A DNA stretch of 64,000 nucleotides from Takakia lepidozioides (lineage: Eukaryota > Streptophyta > Takakiopsida > Takakiales > Takakiaceae), in assembly GCA_030704615.1 (NCBI GenBank), contig CM060733.1, positions 15,684,001 to 15,748,000 on the forward strand, written 5' to 3'. Under the pieces are notes generated by a model. That model worked only from the letters and a program-made list of their open reading frames with translations. It was not told the DNA's origin and ran no database searches. Positions within the stretch are counted from its first letter, which is position 1, and every line of letters starts with the position of its first letter. This document shows, one piece after another, positions 37,001 through 52,000 of the stretch. A program made the translations under genes and the position numbers.

Positions 37001-40000
37001 GAAACCGCACAAACATACTATCACGTAAAACCATCGTCTCCTTGGAGTTCAGACAGTAGTGAGCCAGGGTCAAGGGGTTGGGCCAACCCCCTGGTAAGGG
37101 CAATGCCACTTTTCGCCAACTACTGACATCCACAAGTCCCACTGCACCAAGCGTTGTGTGAAACTTCTCCATGGCTGCTTTTCTTGCATCTGCACTACCA
37201 AGGCGATGGGCATAAGTTTGCTCCCAACTGCACTGCAGACTCCAGCCCAAGCTCGCACCCCTTTCAAGTAGCTGCTGCATCAAAGAAACCCACTGCCAAA
37301 CCTCTCGTAGAGACACCCGAGACCCACTATGTGACACATCCAGGAGCCCTTGAATGTCAACATGAGCTTTGCACATTGCCTGAACAAGGGAAGGGCCTGG
37401 TATTCCTGCATGTATTAACAGTTTCAGACTATCAAGATCCGCACTAGAGGCACCTCCCTGAAGTTCCTCCAAGATACCACTTTCCGGTGTCCCTGATTCC
37501 AACCAATCAGGTTGCAGCATGTAGACTTCGACCCCTCGGTTACGCATAGCCCTGGACACTTCCCCGTGGCTTGGGTCAACAGTGAGGAATAGACGAAAAT
37601 TTGGGTGGGCTCGTACAACCATGGCTTCTCCATTGACCAGCCCTCGCTCGTTGATCATGATTGTACCCCCTGGTTCCAGAAGCGGGTTCAACCTATCAAG
37701 AACCTGGAAAGACACAAGCACGTTCAGTATGCACAACTTGCCCACAAATTCATGCTTCATAGAACTCCAAAAATTAAATGTGGACTAGGCTAGTTCTGCT
37801 CTGTGATGTACAATGTTTGATGAATTGGATTCCTACCAATAGGTTGTGTAAATGACAGGAACACCACAATTCAATCATCCACACTGCACATACCCGGGAC
37901 TCCTAGTGCCTCAAAATCAAATAACTCATCCTTGAGTAAAGATCCTGGATGCTGTGATGACAGGACATGAAATAAAATGAAACGATACTTTATAATGTCC
38001 ACGGAGAGTCCAAAAGAGCTATGGGAAGAAAGAAGAAAAGGAGGAGCCAAGAAGACACATAATTTAAATCCCCAGCAAGCCTGCACTAGCAGTCCAATCC
38101 CAGTAGCGAACATAGGCCTATGCAACTATTCCAATATGAGGAGCTTCTCTGTGATTAGAGGAAAAATATCCCACAGAGACAGTACAGTTGTGGACCACAA
38201 GAAGTTGCAGAAGGCACCAAATATTGATCACCACAAGAACCATGCCACTTCATAATCGCTAAAGCAGGTCATCATACCGTTGGGTTGCAGAAATTGGCAT
38301 TGTCGAGTACCACCCAGTCGCCTCTTTCCAGTGCCTTCAAAAGGTCCCCTTCCACCCATTCAAACTGCCCTGCCTTCCCAAACTGCCCAAGGCTGCCCTT
38401 GATGTCTCTCAATCTCTGGAGCAAATGCCTGGGGTCCAGAGCACTATCTTCCACGACCATCCCAGAGATCACGACAGCCTGTCGCAGCTGCTCCACAGTG
38501 TGTAGTAACATGTCCACCGCTAAGGAGTCTACGACCCCTTGGTCAAGTTGTTGATCTAAGCTAAGTACATCCAAACTAGATTGTGTTCCACGGGTGACAA
38601 TACACTTGTGAAAGGCAGCCCAAGAGCCCAGTAAGTTCTTCACAAGATTCACCTTCAAATCTGCCCTCAATGTGTCCCCAGACACAGTAAAACAAAAGCT
38701 AGAGATTGTCTTCAAAGAATCATAGGCACACCTTACAGTCTCTTGCCAGCGGCGAAACAGATCATATTGCTCAAAGCAGCCGAGTAATTCGGTTGTATCA
38801 GTTGCACTAGAGAGGGAAAACTCGCGCACGGGGTTACCAGTCAGTGCTGCTAATAGGCGAACAAGGGAGGTCTTGCCAGAGGCAGGGGGTCCTACCAATA
38901 TGCACATCCAACCCTGTGCCACACAGTGCATAACTGCTTCTAATCTGTTTACCAAACCAGGAAGAAGCTGCAGCTGTTTACCAATGCTGCCTTGTAATAA
39001 TGGTTCCTCCGTACGTGGGAGGCTTGCCAGCCCCACATGGAGTATATCAGGGTGGACCGAGACCATTGGACATGTGTCAATCTCCACAGATGTCCCAAAC
39101 ACATGCTGGAAAAGACTTAGCACACGACGCCGATCTTCTGTGGTGCGCATACGTTGTAAGTAAATGACATCCAGAAAGTTCTCTGGAGCGTCACAACGCA
39201 CTTGACACCCAGACGATCCATCTCGTGCTGCTGCAGAAGTATTTCATTCATATAAGCTTTACAAGGAGATACAAAAGACCAGCATGGATCAGAAGGGAAG
39301 ACCTCTCTGCTATGAATGACACAAAGGAAATCACCTCACCGTCGCCTGCTATGTAATGACTGTAATGAATGACTAACTATCCATCACAAGAGGTACATAT
39401 GACCTCCAACAACAACCACCCTCTACCTCCAAAATTTTCCAAAGAAGAGCATATGACCATTGGGAGACCCACCTTCAATAAGCTGACACCACCGTAGGAT
39501 GTCGCGGAGATTGAACTCCCACGGGACCCCCGAATGGCCATAGGCGTGGACCACCATGGTGTCATGGTGCAAGCGTGCATTGAACTCGATCATCTTAAGC
39601 AGCAAGGGCTCAGGGATGGATGGATGCAATGCATTCGCAATGAACATGAAGTCATCTTCTGATAAAGCGTCCATGTAAACCTGGAGAATTTGAAAAATCC
39701 ATAAGATTATGGTCAAACGGCCATATATGATACTGTGAAGATATATGCAAACCATATTACAGGAGAAAACTGTAGCAACTGATAGGTAACAGACAAAAAC
39801 CCAGCAAGATCACCTACTGTTAACCCCTACCAAGTTTTACTGACTGATGTTTGGATCTGAAGTAACCTTCTGCACAAGTTTGTGTTGCTTGGAGCTCGGA
39901 AACTCACCTTGGTAAAACGGTTGAGGAATGACTTTGGAAGGCCCTTGCGGCCCCCTCCCTGTGACAGGGGATTCTGGCACGCAAAGACACGGAAAGTTGG

Positions 40001-43000
40001 GGGGCATTTAAAACTGCGGCCCAGTTCTGGTATGAAAACTTCCCCCCGGTGATCCAAGCATGCATTCAGTCCCTGCATTGTTTTACAAGCAATTGGCAAA
40101 TTGAATCATTATGATGACGAAAGTACTTTTTGGCACTTGCAATGTGCACCATCAAGACAATATCCACAGAGGATCAAAATGCATTTAACAAAGGTTCTGG
40201 AGCCTGTGGATGACTATTGCAACAGCAGTACAGACACGACTTCCATCATATAGCATTCAAAACATTCTTTGACATGGTATGATTTCATTCACAAAGAGGG
40301 TACCTCTAACACTGACTGTGATGCAAGATTCAGCTCATCCAGAAGCACCCAATTGCCTGCTTTCAAAGCCTGCCATACAAACACGTTGGAATACATAAAC
40401 ATGTTGAAACTCCCTCACTATCAAGACGCACAAAATATTCCAGTACAAGGAGATCCACATCCTGACTACAACATGGAAAACTTCAATTCAAACAAAAAAC
40501 CTTCCTGTTAAACATCAAAACAAAAGAAACAGTCACCTGTAGAAAGACGCCATCAGACCAGCGGAACTCTGCACCTTTCCCTCCTTCAACTGGCAAATCT
40601 GACCCGAGCAAATCCATTATGTCGGTCTGCAATGACCATGACACAACCTCATATACTTACCAAGCAATTAGATCCTATACTCTGAGATCCTGTATGAAAG
40701 CACTATTTGCAGATGATTTGAAAGAACCTGAAGGATCCTGAAGGATCCAATTTTGATCAGCTTGTAAAGCATTTTCATTTGATATATTCTTTCATGACAA
40801 CAGAGAATAAATCTTTCTTACAGGCAACAGCCTTGTCTTAGCCACAAGTACCTTGAGCCAGAATTCAATCAGAGCTGTTGTCACAAGTACGGGCACTGTT
40901 GGCCAACTTGTCCTAGGGCCTTGAGTGAAAAACAACAGCTCATAAATTTCTTTTTAAAGTTCTAACAAGGAGAATATTCGAAGGAATGTGAGTAGAAATG
41001 ATGGGAAAAGTAAAAGAAAGATCATACCTGCTCAGACAGATTAATGCGGACAAGTGTGTGACCTGAGGATGAAGCCAAGGCTGCCACTAGACTAGTTTTG
41101 CCCACCCCTGGACTTCCCTCCAGCAGCACTGTCATCAAAACACCAGCAAATATTTGTTGTTAAATTGCAACAGAAGGATCCTTAACCTGGAATTGACCAA
41201 GTATGGAAAAGAGAAAGAAAGAACTTCAACTTATAACCTCCAGATGGGGCCATGAGCACACATTCGACAGCGTAGAGCAAACAAATGAGCATATCAGGAT
41301 AAAGTCAAAGGGCCTCAAGCAGGTGGGCCGCAAGGCACTTTGGATGTTGAAAGCTGAAGGCCTCTGCTAAGGAGTAGGAATCTCTAAGAAGACAATAGTA
41401 TCTCCCACGTATCTCGAAATATGCAGGACAAGAGCAGAAGTGCTGCTCTGATTCACTTCCTCCAACGCACAGATAGGGCAGATTTTAGTGTCTCGTTTTT
41501 CATCTCTGCTTTTGAGAAGTTTCCACTGTCGAATTTGAAACCGGTGGAGAGCTGTCTTTCTGGTCCCCATGTTTGTTGCACATAAAACTTCATAAGATAT
41601 TCTCACATCGGCCTGTTCCTCACATTCTTAGGAAGTATGGGCTTCTGGAGGTGGGTTGAAAGTAGGGACACTACTGGCATTGAGATTGTGGTATGCAAGG
41701 AACTTTCTCAAGAGGTACAACAGCATGTCTTGGATCCTTTCTCAAGTGCTGAGTTGTGCACAGTGCCCTCACCGGCAGCCAGTCTTGTGAAAGGGACCAG
41801 ATCCAAAGAGGAAGATGACAATTCAGAAAATGGCCTCATACTCCAGGGGTAAGGAGTAGAATTCCACCACAGTATATGGAATTTTTCAAACAAATTTCGT
41901 GGAAGAACATCAATTAAAAGAGCCTACTTGCCAGGCTTTGATAACTGCATGGCCCGCAAAATTCGCAAAGCATTCCGACTTGTTGTCGGTGCTGCCAACG
42001 TGAAACTACTCCTTTGCAAAACTTGATCGCCTGCCGGACCAACCATAGCAATGCATCAGCATTGGTTTGTGTAGAGAGTTGAGAGATACCAGCTTGCCAT
42101 GTAAATGAATGCCTTCTAGCCTTCTCCTTTCCATTCCAACTACATGTTTTACATGCAGTATCTGCTATCAGGAGGAGTCTTTGCAATACCTCTTCTTATG
42201 AAGAAAGGATGGATGCCAAACATGTTGTTGCTGTGGACGATTGGATGGGAGCTTACGTCAACCTCCATGGAATTAGGGCCACTTGCAGTTCCAGGTTCAA
42301 ACCTTTGGTCTTCAAGCGAAAGAGCCTCTGAAGCCACAACCCTTTCATCCTGTGCTCGGTAGAGTGGCATCAACAATGGACAACCTCAGTGAGTTAACAT
42401 CACAATCAAAAGCAATAAGTTCAACTGCTCTCACCCCAGGATCCCATTTTGAAAATACAGAAAGAATGTGAAGATGTACCAGATATGATTTACCGTTCAC
42501 GAGCAAACCAAAGGGGAGAACAGGATTGAGTAATAATTTCAGTAACAATTTGAGGACAAACCTTCTCCAAAAAACACACATATTTGTACCAAGCAACAAG
42601 TTCTGCCCAATAGTTTGCCTACATTTTATCTACGCATACTAAAAGATCAACATACTAAACAATCAACATGAGCACATACTTCTGGCAGTTGTTGCAACAG
42701 ATGGTTCAAGCAATCACTCTTCAGCTGTTGAGCTGCTGCATTAGACAATCCCATCCCTGTCCCAAAACCGCCCCCAGCATGTCATACCTCTGAATTAACC
42801 TCAGATTCAGTTCCATTACCTCCCTACCCATACATTCCAGGCAAAAGCCAGCAAAAACAACGATTTTCATAATCCGTTAGCAAGAGTACATAATTCATTT
42901 TGCATCATCCCAATTGTACCAAACCCAATGCCATCGAGGAGGACCACGAATGCGCCATGAACAAATGCGGCAAATTTGCCAATCTCCTTTTCTGCCACAT

Positions 43001-46000
43001 TGATGTATGTTATCCAGGCCAAAAGATCTCGCACAGACAGAATCCTTCCGCTTTCATGGTGATGTTGGAACCACTGTTCAGAACAGAAGGGAGCGCCACA
43101 ACAGTACCTCAACAATCCATACTCAATGATAAGTGAAAAGCCTACTCTTAAGACATTCAAGTCAGAAACAGTGCAGGAACTTGCAAATATTTGGCAAAAA
43201 CTGGCCAATACACTCTGCTCTGATCTTGAAAGCAAGATTGGAGGCATAAATCAAAGCATTAGCAAGAGTCATAATTTAAACTCAAATATGTGAAACTGAG
43301 ACTTCAGTAAGAGACAATTTAATGAGGTTAATACAAATCACCAAGTATCAGACAGATGTGCACCTGCCAGAACTGAAGCAGGGGATCTGCAAGACTAATA
43401 AGCTCCGGTTTTGAAAACCTGAAAAACATCAACCATCATTAAGCACACAGTAAACTAAGCTAAGATTTTCCATCTAAGGTACTTTCAAAAGATCTTGGAC
43501 AAGGTTTTGGAGGGTCAATATCTGCTCAGCTGTTGAAAGATTTTCTATACACAGGGATGCCAAGTATGGTGGGTGTGGGTTTTGACAAATAAGTTCCAAG
43601 CTCCACATATGGGTGGTAGATTTCCTCTGTAGTTAGCCCCCATACGCGTTCCAGAAAATGAGCATAAGCAAGTTGTGCAAAGCAAACCTGTCGCTGACAA
43701 TGCTCTTCAAGTCAAGTGGGTCACTGATAGGGGGGACCCAGATTTCAGTGAAGCGATTACGTAGTGCTGGGGAAAGCTCTTTCTTGCCAAAATCGCCCCC
43801 AGGGTTCATGGTGGCCAACAGACAAAAGTTTGGATGAGCAATAAGCTCCACCACAACAGGACCCCCTTTCTCTGCGAGAACCTGCCACAACATCAACCAA
43901 ACGAAATATGAAAATACAAAATTCGATGTTGATGAGGGACAACGACAACGTTTGCGTGATCTGGTTTATGTCGAAACAAAGATAAACCGTCTCGCCATTT
44001 CCCGAAGAAAAACACGTTCCTGTTCTATTCTTTCTTGCACTGGAAACAACAGGCAAATTGAAAGTGAAGAACATTTCTTGTTTGACTCTCCTCTCTACTA
44101 TGAGATTCATGTGAGATTAGTTTGTCTATTCTGAGATACCCTCTCACAGACATCTTTCATTACAAGGATCAGAAATGCATTGCAGCATATCTGCATGAGA
44201 TGTTGACTCTTAGACAACCCCTTGAGCAGTAGTTGTTTCTGGGCTGCTTGTGGAGGGACCCTCTCTTTCTTGTTTCTTTCTCTTGTCCCAGCCACTCTTT
44301 CAGCTTTCCTCGAATGTTAAAATGTATCTCTTCTTTTCGTTTCTTTGCTTTTCTTTTCCAAGAAGAACTTCTGAACCTGCCTCTCAACTTCCTGCCTTTC
44401 TACACAAATCATAGTGAAGGAATCCCTTTCCTAACATTGGTTACAGCAGCTCACTAACCAAGAGGCGTTTCGGTTCCAACACACTGTTCAGCCTTTCCAA
44501 CACACTGTCATCAGCAAGTGATATCTCATCAACGAGGAAAAAATCACCATCCCGCATGGCCTGAACTAATGGCCCATCATGCCAAACAAAGAGTGACTGC
44601 CACTCCTTTTGTAAACCTGAAAGCTCCTTCTCTAGTGCTTCCACCATCTCCACTTCTCCCTTGGACTTCTCATTCCAGTTTTGATTAAGTTTCTTCATGT
44701 TGGAAAGAGCCTGCCTGATCATTGTCAGAGCCACAGCAGCATCCTCAATCTTCGAAGGTAACTGCAAAGGAAAAAGCCAACATAGTCTTAGGATTGAAGA
44801 TAATAAGATAAAAATACTTACCTCACACACCTGCTGCAACACAACTTGTTCACATAGAATAACCCAAGACCCTTGTATCTCCAATTCATGTACTCAGTAT
44901 AGCAAAACAAGTATGACAACCTTGCCTATACAGTATTCCTACAGGCAATAAGAAAGTGCACAAGTAGACACCTTGTGAAACATATTTTAAGTCCATTCTA
45001 GAATGTTACTACATTTCACTACTTTTTACACTTGACCTCTTGAAGAAGACCCACACTTGATGTACATCACCTACCCAAGCCCTGGGTGTATGGATCCCAA
45101 CAATTTTTAGAGTGGACATCACAAACTGCAGAGGTACAAAAAGAACGAACTAGCTGATAAATGCAAACCTACCTCACCCTTGCAAACTTCCTGGAACAGG
45201 TTCAAAGAAGACACCTCCCTGAGGGCATTCTGGAATTTCACGCCAATACTATCCCTCTCCCGCACAGGTCGGAGACCCTACAGAGCAGCCCCAAATTAGT
45301 TCACACCAAGTTTCTCCTTGAAGCAGGTTCTCAAAAGACCATGGCCAAAACAGAGTCTTACAATTACTGCCTGTCCAACCTATTAGAACAATTGTACTCT
45401 GTAATCAGTGGCAATCCAATTTTATTTCTTTCAGAGACACAATTGATAGGGGAGAACACTTACACCGAGAAAGTCAGATGTCTCAGAGTATTGATGGCAA
45501 TTAAGAATATGAAGACGCTGCTGGAAGAGCAAAGCGAGGAGCTGACATATGGTGGTTTTCCCACACCCAGTTTCTCCAATCAGTAACACTGGTTCACAGT
45601 GCCGGATGCAGTGCTCCACCAAATTGAATAGCCGTTTCATGCTCTTAGTCCACACGATCCTGGGTAGCCAAAGTTCAAAAAATTATAAAGCATGGTCTCT
45701 AACCGAATGTTCTGCAGCCCACATGATTTCATTCTGTGCTTCTAGGTGGAAGATAAAAGTGCCGAGGACACTTAACCCAGAACACAACCCTAACTCATAA
45801 CTCGTCTGAAAATCACATCCATTGGCATTATAAATTTGTAAAGCAATGTCAAATGCAACAATAGAGCTATTCAACACTTTTTCTCCTAGAGGTGAAGGAC
45901 ACAGCATATAGGAGAGACTAGTCTGCCAAAGTTTCTCGAACATTACATTGACATCACCAGAAAAGTGAAAGGAGCCAGATCCAGGTTCGCGCAATCATCA

Positions 46001-48985
46001 AGCCAGGTTTGTCAAACTTACTTGCCAAATGATGTCAGGGACTCTGGAGACTTCAAGCATTCCTGAAGGGTTTCCAGCTTCTCTGAACCTGCAATCTGCT
46101 TAATACCAGAACCATGTCATTTCCAAATCTGTATACTGAAAGATGTTTTGTCGAATATCAACAACTCGACATGGGCCTTCATTTCTGAAAGCTGCATTAC
46201 CCTAATATAGAGGATCTAACCAAGAAACCGAAGCTATGATGAGCTCTGGCACATCTAACCTTGCCTCCCATGTCTGCCATACCTGGTAATACAAAGCAAG
46301 AAGAAATTCATAGTAAATGGGTAACAATTGCAGAACCCTTACTCACCTCATGAAGCTGGTTGACATCAATTTTCACACGCATGTGTTTCTCCAAGACTGT
46401 CTGCACAACCGCCTTCTCATTCCCATCACGCAACCGTTCAGCAAGGAGCATGTAGCCATCCCTGGCTAGTTCTTCGTAGCCATTTCCGTGCCGTTCAGCC
46501 CACCTGAAAAGATCACGAGAGGTGATGAATCCATGTTTCCCAGCAAACACTTTGCTGCTCTGACGATGCCGCTGTAAGTCCTTCATTACCTCAACCATCT
46601 TTCCAGCATAGCTCCCTGGAATCTGACAACGCTTTTCCAGTATCTGGCGGAGCTCATCATCTGGGATGTCATCAATATGAAGCTCCATGAAACGATTGCG
46701 GAAGGCACGCGATAGCACTTTTCGGCCACCATAAATGCCTGGGGGATTTTGTGTAGCAAAAAGCATGAAATGAGGGTGGGGTTTCACTGTGACCTGAAGC
46801 TCAGGCACAAAAAGCTCTCTGTTGTCATCCAGCAACCGATTTAGAGCCTCTAATACGTCCGAAGGAGCCAGATTCAACTCATCTAACACAATCCAATATC
46901 CCTTGCGTACAGCTTCCACCAGAATCCCTTCCTGGAAGACAAGTTTTCCTGAAGAATCAGTCACATACGACCCTAGGTACTCCTGCAAATCGGTGTGCTC
47001 ATGGTTGTTGATACGGACAAAACGGTGCCCTGTTATGGTAGCCAGGTATTCAACCAGGCTTGTCTTTCCGCTGGAGGTTGGGCCTTGCAATAGGACAGGG
47101 TACTTACGCACAAATACTGCCCTTGCCAAATTCTTTAGATGGTTACGAATTGTCTCGGTCAACACATAACGGTCCCGGGATTCCAGTGACGACCTGTGGA
47201 CAAGTGTCGTCAGTGTACATGGTGTTTCATGCAAGGAGCTATGAAGCGCAATCACCACAACAAGTAGCACGGAAATTAGCTTAACAAACTTTTGAAAATT
47301 CGAGCCATTATAGTAATTTGGAAGTCAAGGGGACCATTGACAGGTAAGAGAGGTAAGCCAATAGAAAGGTAAAATCACCTTCCCCCTCATGAAAGGGGCA
47401 CAATTTGACAAGCTTCATATATGCTAAAATGCTTCCAAATTTTTAAAAGGTAAATTGCAGGAAAATTTGAGACGAACCTGGAAGGGTATGCATGCCCACT
47501 CTCCACCCAGAAATGTTCAAATAAGACATGTTCAGGGCTTGGCTGGGGTGGAACCTTGAGGAGTGCTTTGAGGGCTTTAGCTGCCGCCAATCCCGTTTGC
47601 TTGAAAAGTGCGGCACTGATGAGCTGTTCCATGACCAAAGCACTCGGGCTGTCAAGAAGGGTCAAAAAGGACATGCAGATTCCATCATAAATGGCTCTCT
47701 GAAATCCATAGATGGGCATGGCAGCGCGGGTGTATTCAAGTGCTCGAGCAAGTGACCGCAGACTGTATTGTGGCTTTTGACCGGCTCCATCCAAGAGTCG
47801 AGTCTCAGCTTCCTTGCGCGCCTGGAGGTAAAAGTTGACAATCTCTTCTACTGGTGGGGATGGAAGGGCCCCCTCAAGGTACTTATAGACCAAGGCATGC
47901 AAGTCTTCTCTTCTTGTCAGTTCATCAATATAGAGTTCCGTGAACCGGTTTTTCAAGGCAATGGGAAGGTCATGTTTTCCAACATCTGTCGCAGGGTTCA
48001 TGCAGCCAAAGATGCGGAAATTAGGATGCCGAACCACACTTTCAACGTCGCCTCGTTCTGTCAGGCACAGGGAGCCTCCCTCACCTTCCAAAACTCCAGT
48101 TAATCTTTCTAGAGTCTCAACCGGGGCTAGATTCACCTCATCCAACAAGAGCCAGCGGCCCTCCCGTATAGCCTTAATTAGAACTCCCTCAACAAAGGAG
48201 AATGCAAAGCCTGTCTTTGCAGCCTCCACTTGGCGCTCAGCCTTGTGGAGATCGATCGAAAAAGCCCGCCACTTGTCATGCAACTGATCATTGAGAGGGC
48301 GCTTCCTCTTTGGGGTCTGCTCCTCATCCTTGTGTCCATTGTCGTCACGCATCACCATTTTTGTGGATGGAGGGCCAGGACCAAGTCCCATCCCGTTGGA
48401 TGGAAAGGATGCCCCCACCAGCTTGGCCACTGAAGCAACCACTGTGCGGAAGGCTTTGAGCAAACGTTCCCATTTCTTCCTCTCTGCCAAACGCTGTACT
48501 TGCTCCAGCAGCTCTGCATTCTTCTGTGGGTTTTACCCACAAAACATTGGTGAATTTGGAGCCAAGGACATGAGGAGAACCAACATGGCTACAGGAATTC
48601 TCTCTTCTCCAGAAAGCAGCATTCTCTCCCTCTACCTCCCTTCCGCTCCCCCTCCCCCTCCCCCTCCCGCTCCCTCTCCCCCCCCCCCCTCTCCCTCTCC
48701 CCCCTCCCCCCTCCCCTCCCCCCCTCCCCTCCTCCCCCTCTCTCTCTCTCTCTCTCTCCCTCCCTCCCTCTCCCTCCCTCCCGCTCCCGCTCCCCCCCCC
48801 CCCCCCCCGCTCCCCCCCTCTCCCCCCCTCGCCGCCCCTCCCCGCCCCGCCCGCCCCTCCCCCGCCCCCGCCACCTCCCTCTCCCCCGCCCCCTCCCCCG
48901 CCCCCTCCCCTGCCCTCTCCCTCTCCCCCGCCCCTCCCCCTCCCCCTCTCCCCGCTCCCCTCTCCCTCGCTCTCTCTCTCCCTCC

Positions 48986-49055
<70 letters not shown>

Positions 49056-52000
49056 GAATGTTGCTCTTTATAGACAGCATTCAAGAATTGCCTGATCCCG
49101 TTATTCTGTTCAGAATTTTCTTAACCTAAAGCTGCTGCCCTATATGGTTGGTAAGCTTGGACACTCTTCTCATTTGGGAGAGGAGCAGGGCAAGAGCTGA
49201 AGGGGCTGACTACACTATGGCTACAAGCAAGGTATCCATTCAGTCTCCTTCAACAGTGTGATGGGCTGCTTAGTATGGCAACACAAAGGGAGTTGACACT
49301 ATGAGGAACTTAAATGGACTTGACTAAGCTCTATTCTCAATCTAGGAATACTTGTGCAAAACCAAGGGCTTCTCTATGGGTCCTTGCTTGAGTACTTGGT
49401 CTACCTTTTGGGAATAGGTACTTCATTAAGCTATACTCTGATTCTATGAATACTTTTGCAAACCAAAGACCTCTATGTGTCACCTTGCTTGAGTACTTCG
49501 CTCTAGTGACACCTTCCTTTCGGGAATGGGTGCTCTCAAAATCCTTCCTGAAAGCAGGATTTTGAGAGCTAAAATTGATTCACTGATGTTTGGGCAGTAC
49601 CTAATAAGGGAGCATGGAGTCAAACGGCCGTACAATACTAAACCTGCATGAGAGCTTGGCGGAACTAACCTTCTTCGGGAATGTGTCTTTGAAAAGGTGA
49701 TTGAATGTCTCAAATAGAGGAATGCATATGCCTTGAGCTTCCACAGGCTTGAAACCTCCCAGGAAGTCAGAGCTATCGGTCTGTTGGCTCATATTCTGTT
49801 GAGGCAGCAACACCCCCATCAACACACAACAAACAATCAGCGCAGCATTATTAAACGTGATTGTTGTGTGGAAAGAAAACAGCAATGCTCAGTCCCTTAC
49901 TACCGCATCCAAATAAGAAACTGCTGCTCCAAGATCAAAGGGATTCAGTAAGCACCAGCACAACTGCACAACTGCACAACAGAATAAGTGCTCAAAAATA
50001 TATCTTGTGCCACATTTACTCTCAAGGCTTGTTTCAGTGTTTGCTCACCAACACAATCAAAGGCATCCCAATCTGGTGGGCAAGATATTGCACCAACGTT
50101 GTTTTGCCTGTGCCTGTTTCTCCAACAAGAAGAACTGGCTCCTGCTGCTGGACACACATAGCTATTGCCTCCAAAGTGCGCATGGCATAGCCTGTGTTGG
50201 CAAAAACTCGAGTTGCAGGAGCCTTACCCTGCAAGTCCGATAACGGGAAATAACAAACTGCTCATACAACCTACAACAAGATTTACTCATGGCTGAATAA
50301 GTCCAACCACAAAGAGGAAGTCCCAATACATGCACTCAACCATGAACCCATCTGCCACTAGTACCACACATGACAAACTGAATCTTTGAAATATACCAGT
50401 CAGCACATCTCAAAACTTGCACATTTTTTACTAAAGGATGTAGCCACAGGGGAAAGCTAAGTGCTCTCTTTCTTATTAAATTGACCAAATGGCCAAAAGA
50501 TGGTACCTTCTTCAGCTGTGTGGTCAAGGTGGCCCGTCCCACTTGAAGGCTGGATGGCGACATCTGAAAAAAGAGAGAAACATCAATAAAGAGTATCCAA
50601 GTAAGCCCAATTTATAATTCATAACTTCAAACACGCCAAGGGGAAACTCCGTGAAGCTGACATAGCAACATATTCATTCTCTTCTACTTTGGTTCTCTCA
50701 AAGTACATTCTTCCTCTTGCACATAAGCACTTTGAGCTTCCCATGGACATTATCAAGTTCCTTCCTTTCTTAACATTATAAAGTTTCTGTCTACAATTCA
50801 AAGTTGTAGAGTTGTGGTTGTACTAGCTGGTTGGTTTTGCCCCATTATTCTCTCTTCTTTCCTTTTCCTTTCTCCCATAAGCTCTTTAAGGCGCCATTTC
50901 ATCTCCCATAAGCTCTTTGAGCTTCCCGTGGACATTATACACTTTCCATCTTTATAAAGCACCATTTCATTTCATTTCATTTTTAATTTCTGGCAGCTCT
51001 ACTGCCTCCCTGTCAACCTCACCTGGATGTAATGAATTTCTTCATTGTTTCTTTCTCCAACTATATGGTGACCCAAAGTTATTGGCAGCTCACCTGCATG
51101 CGCCACTCCAGCTCTGAACAACATTTGAGATTTCTACGGCAAGCTAGTTTGGTTTTATCTTGTTGTCTTACATTGTCCCATTGTTCTTGAGCTCTTCTTG
51201 CTGCCCATACATACTGTGAAGCTCCTTTCGCATGGGCCCTTGCAGCCTCTGTGGATGATTTGAAGTTTCTTCTTCCCTTGAGCAGTAGTTGCTTTTCGGC
51301 TGCTTTTCGGCTTTGGTTTCATGTCTTTTTCCATTTTGTCCAATAAGCTCTTTGAGTTTTCCGCGGACTTTATAAAGTACCATTTCATTTCATTGCTTTC
51401 TTATTCTCTCTTTCGTTTTTCTACAGTGTCTCGTGGGCTGAGAGACCCCCTGGACCTTACTAACTTCCTTTTATTCCTTGCTTTCCCTCCCTTTCTCTCT
51501 TGCAGAGCAGGAATCTTCCAGGAAATGCAATCCAAAAAAACTGCCTAAACATTTGTGCCTGCCGAGTGGAGGCCTGAGTTCAACCCAAGCCCCACAACAC
51601 TACAACCCAAGTTCAACCCAAGTCCCACAGTACTTAATTTGCTCGGGGTAAACACTAACCCCTACCAGATTGACCATTCTAAGTTCATCACACCAACTTA
51701 TGCATGAGACCAGGGGGTTGATTCACCTGCAACGTCGGCTTATTGAGCATAGAGAGATATTCAACACTCTCTAAGGGTACATCCCAGTATCCCGCGATCG
51801 CTCTCATCACCACTTGCCGGTCAGTCACACTGGCTATTGACCCAGCAAAGCAATCTACTGCCTGCATGCACACCCAAGGCACACCCATTTAGGCTCACTA
51901 CCAACACCTTCCGAGATATCTCCATTATTCTGAACTTTTACAGTGACAAAGTACAAATGGTTTCGAATAATTCAGCCTACTGCTCAGCCTCTGGATAGTC

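Noticed and set aside
48291-49080. Long Pro/Ser-rich frame on + and Arg/Glu/Gly-rich frames on -
   Set aside because: They are read from the C/CT low-complexity tract and the antisense of an MDN1 exon. The peptide is only the repeat translated.
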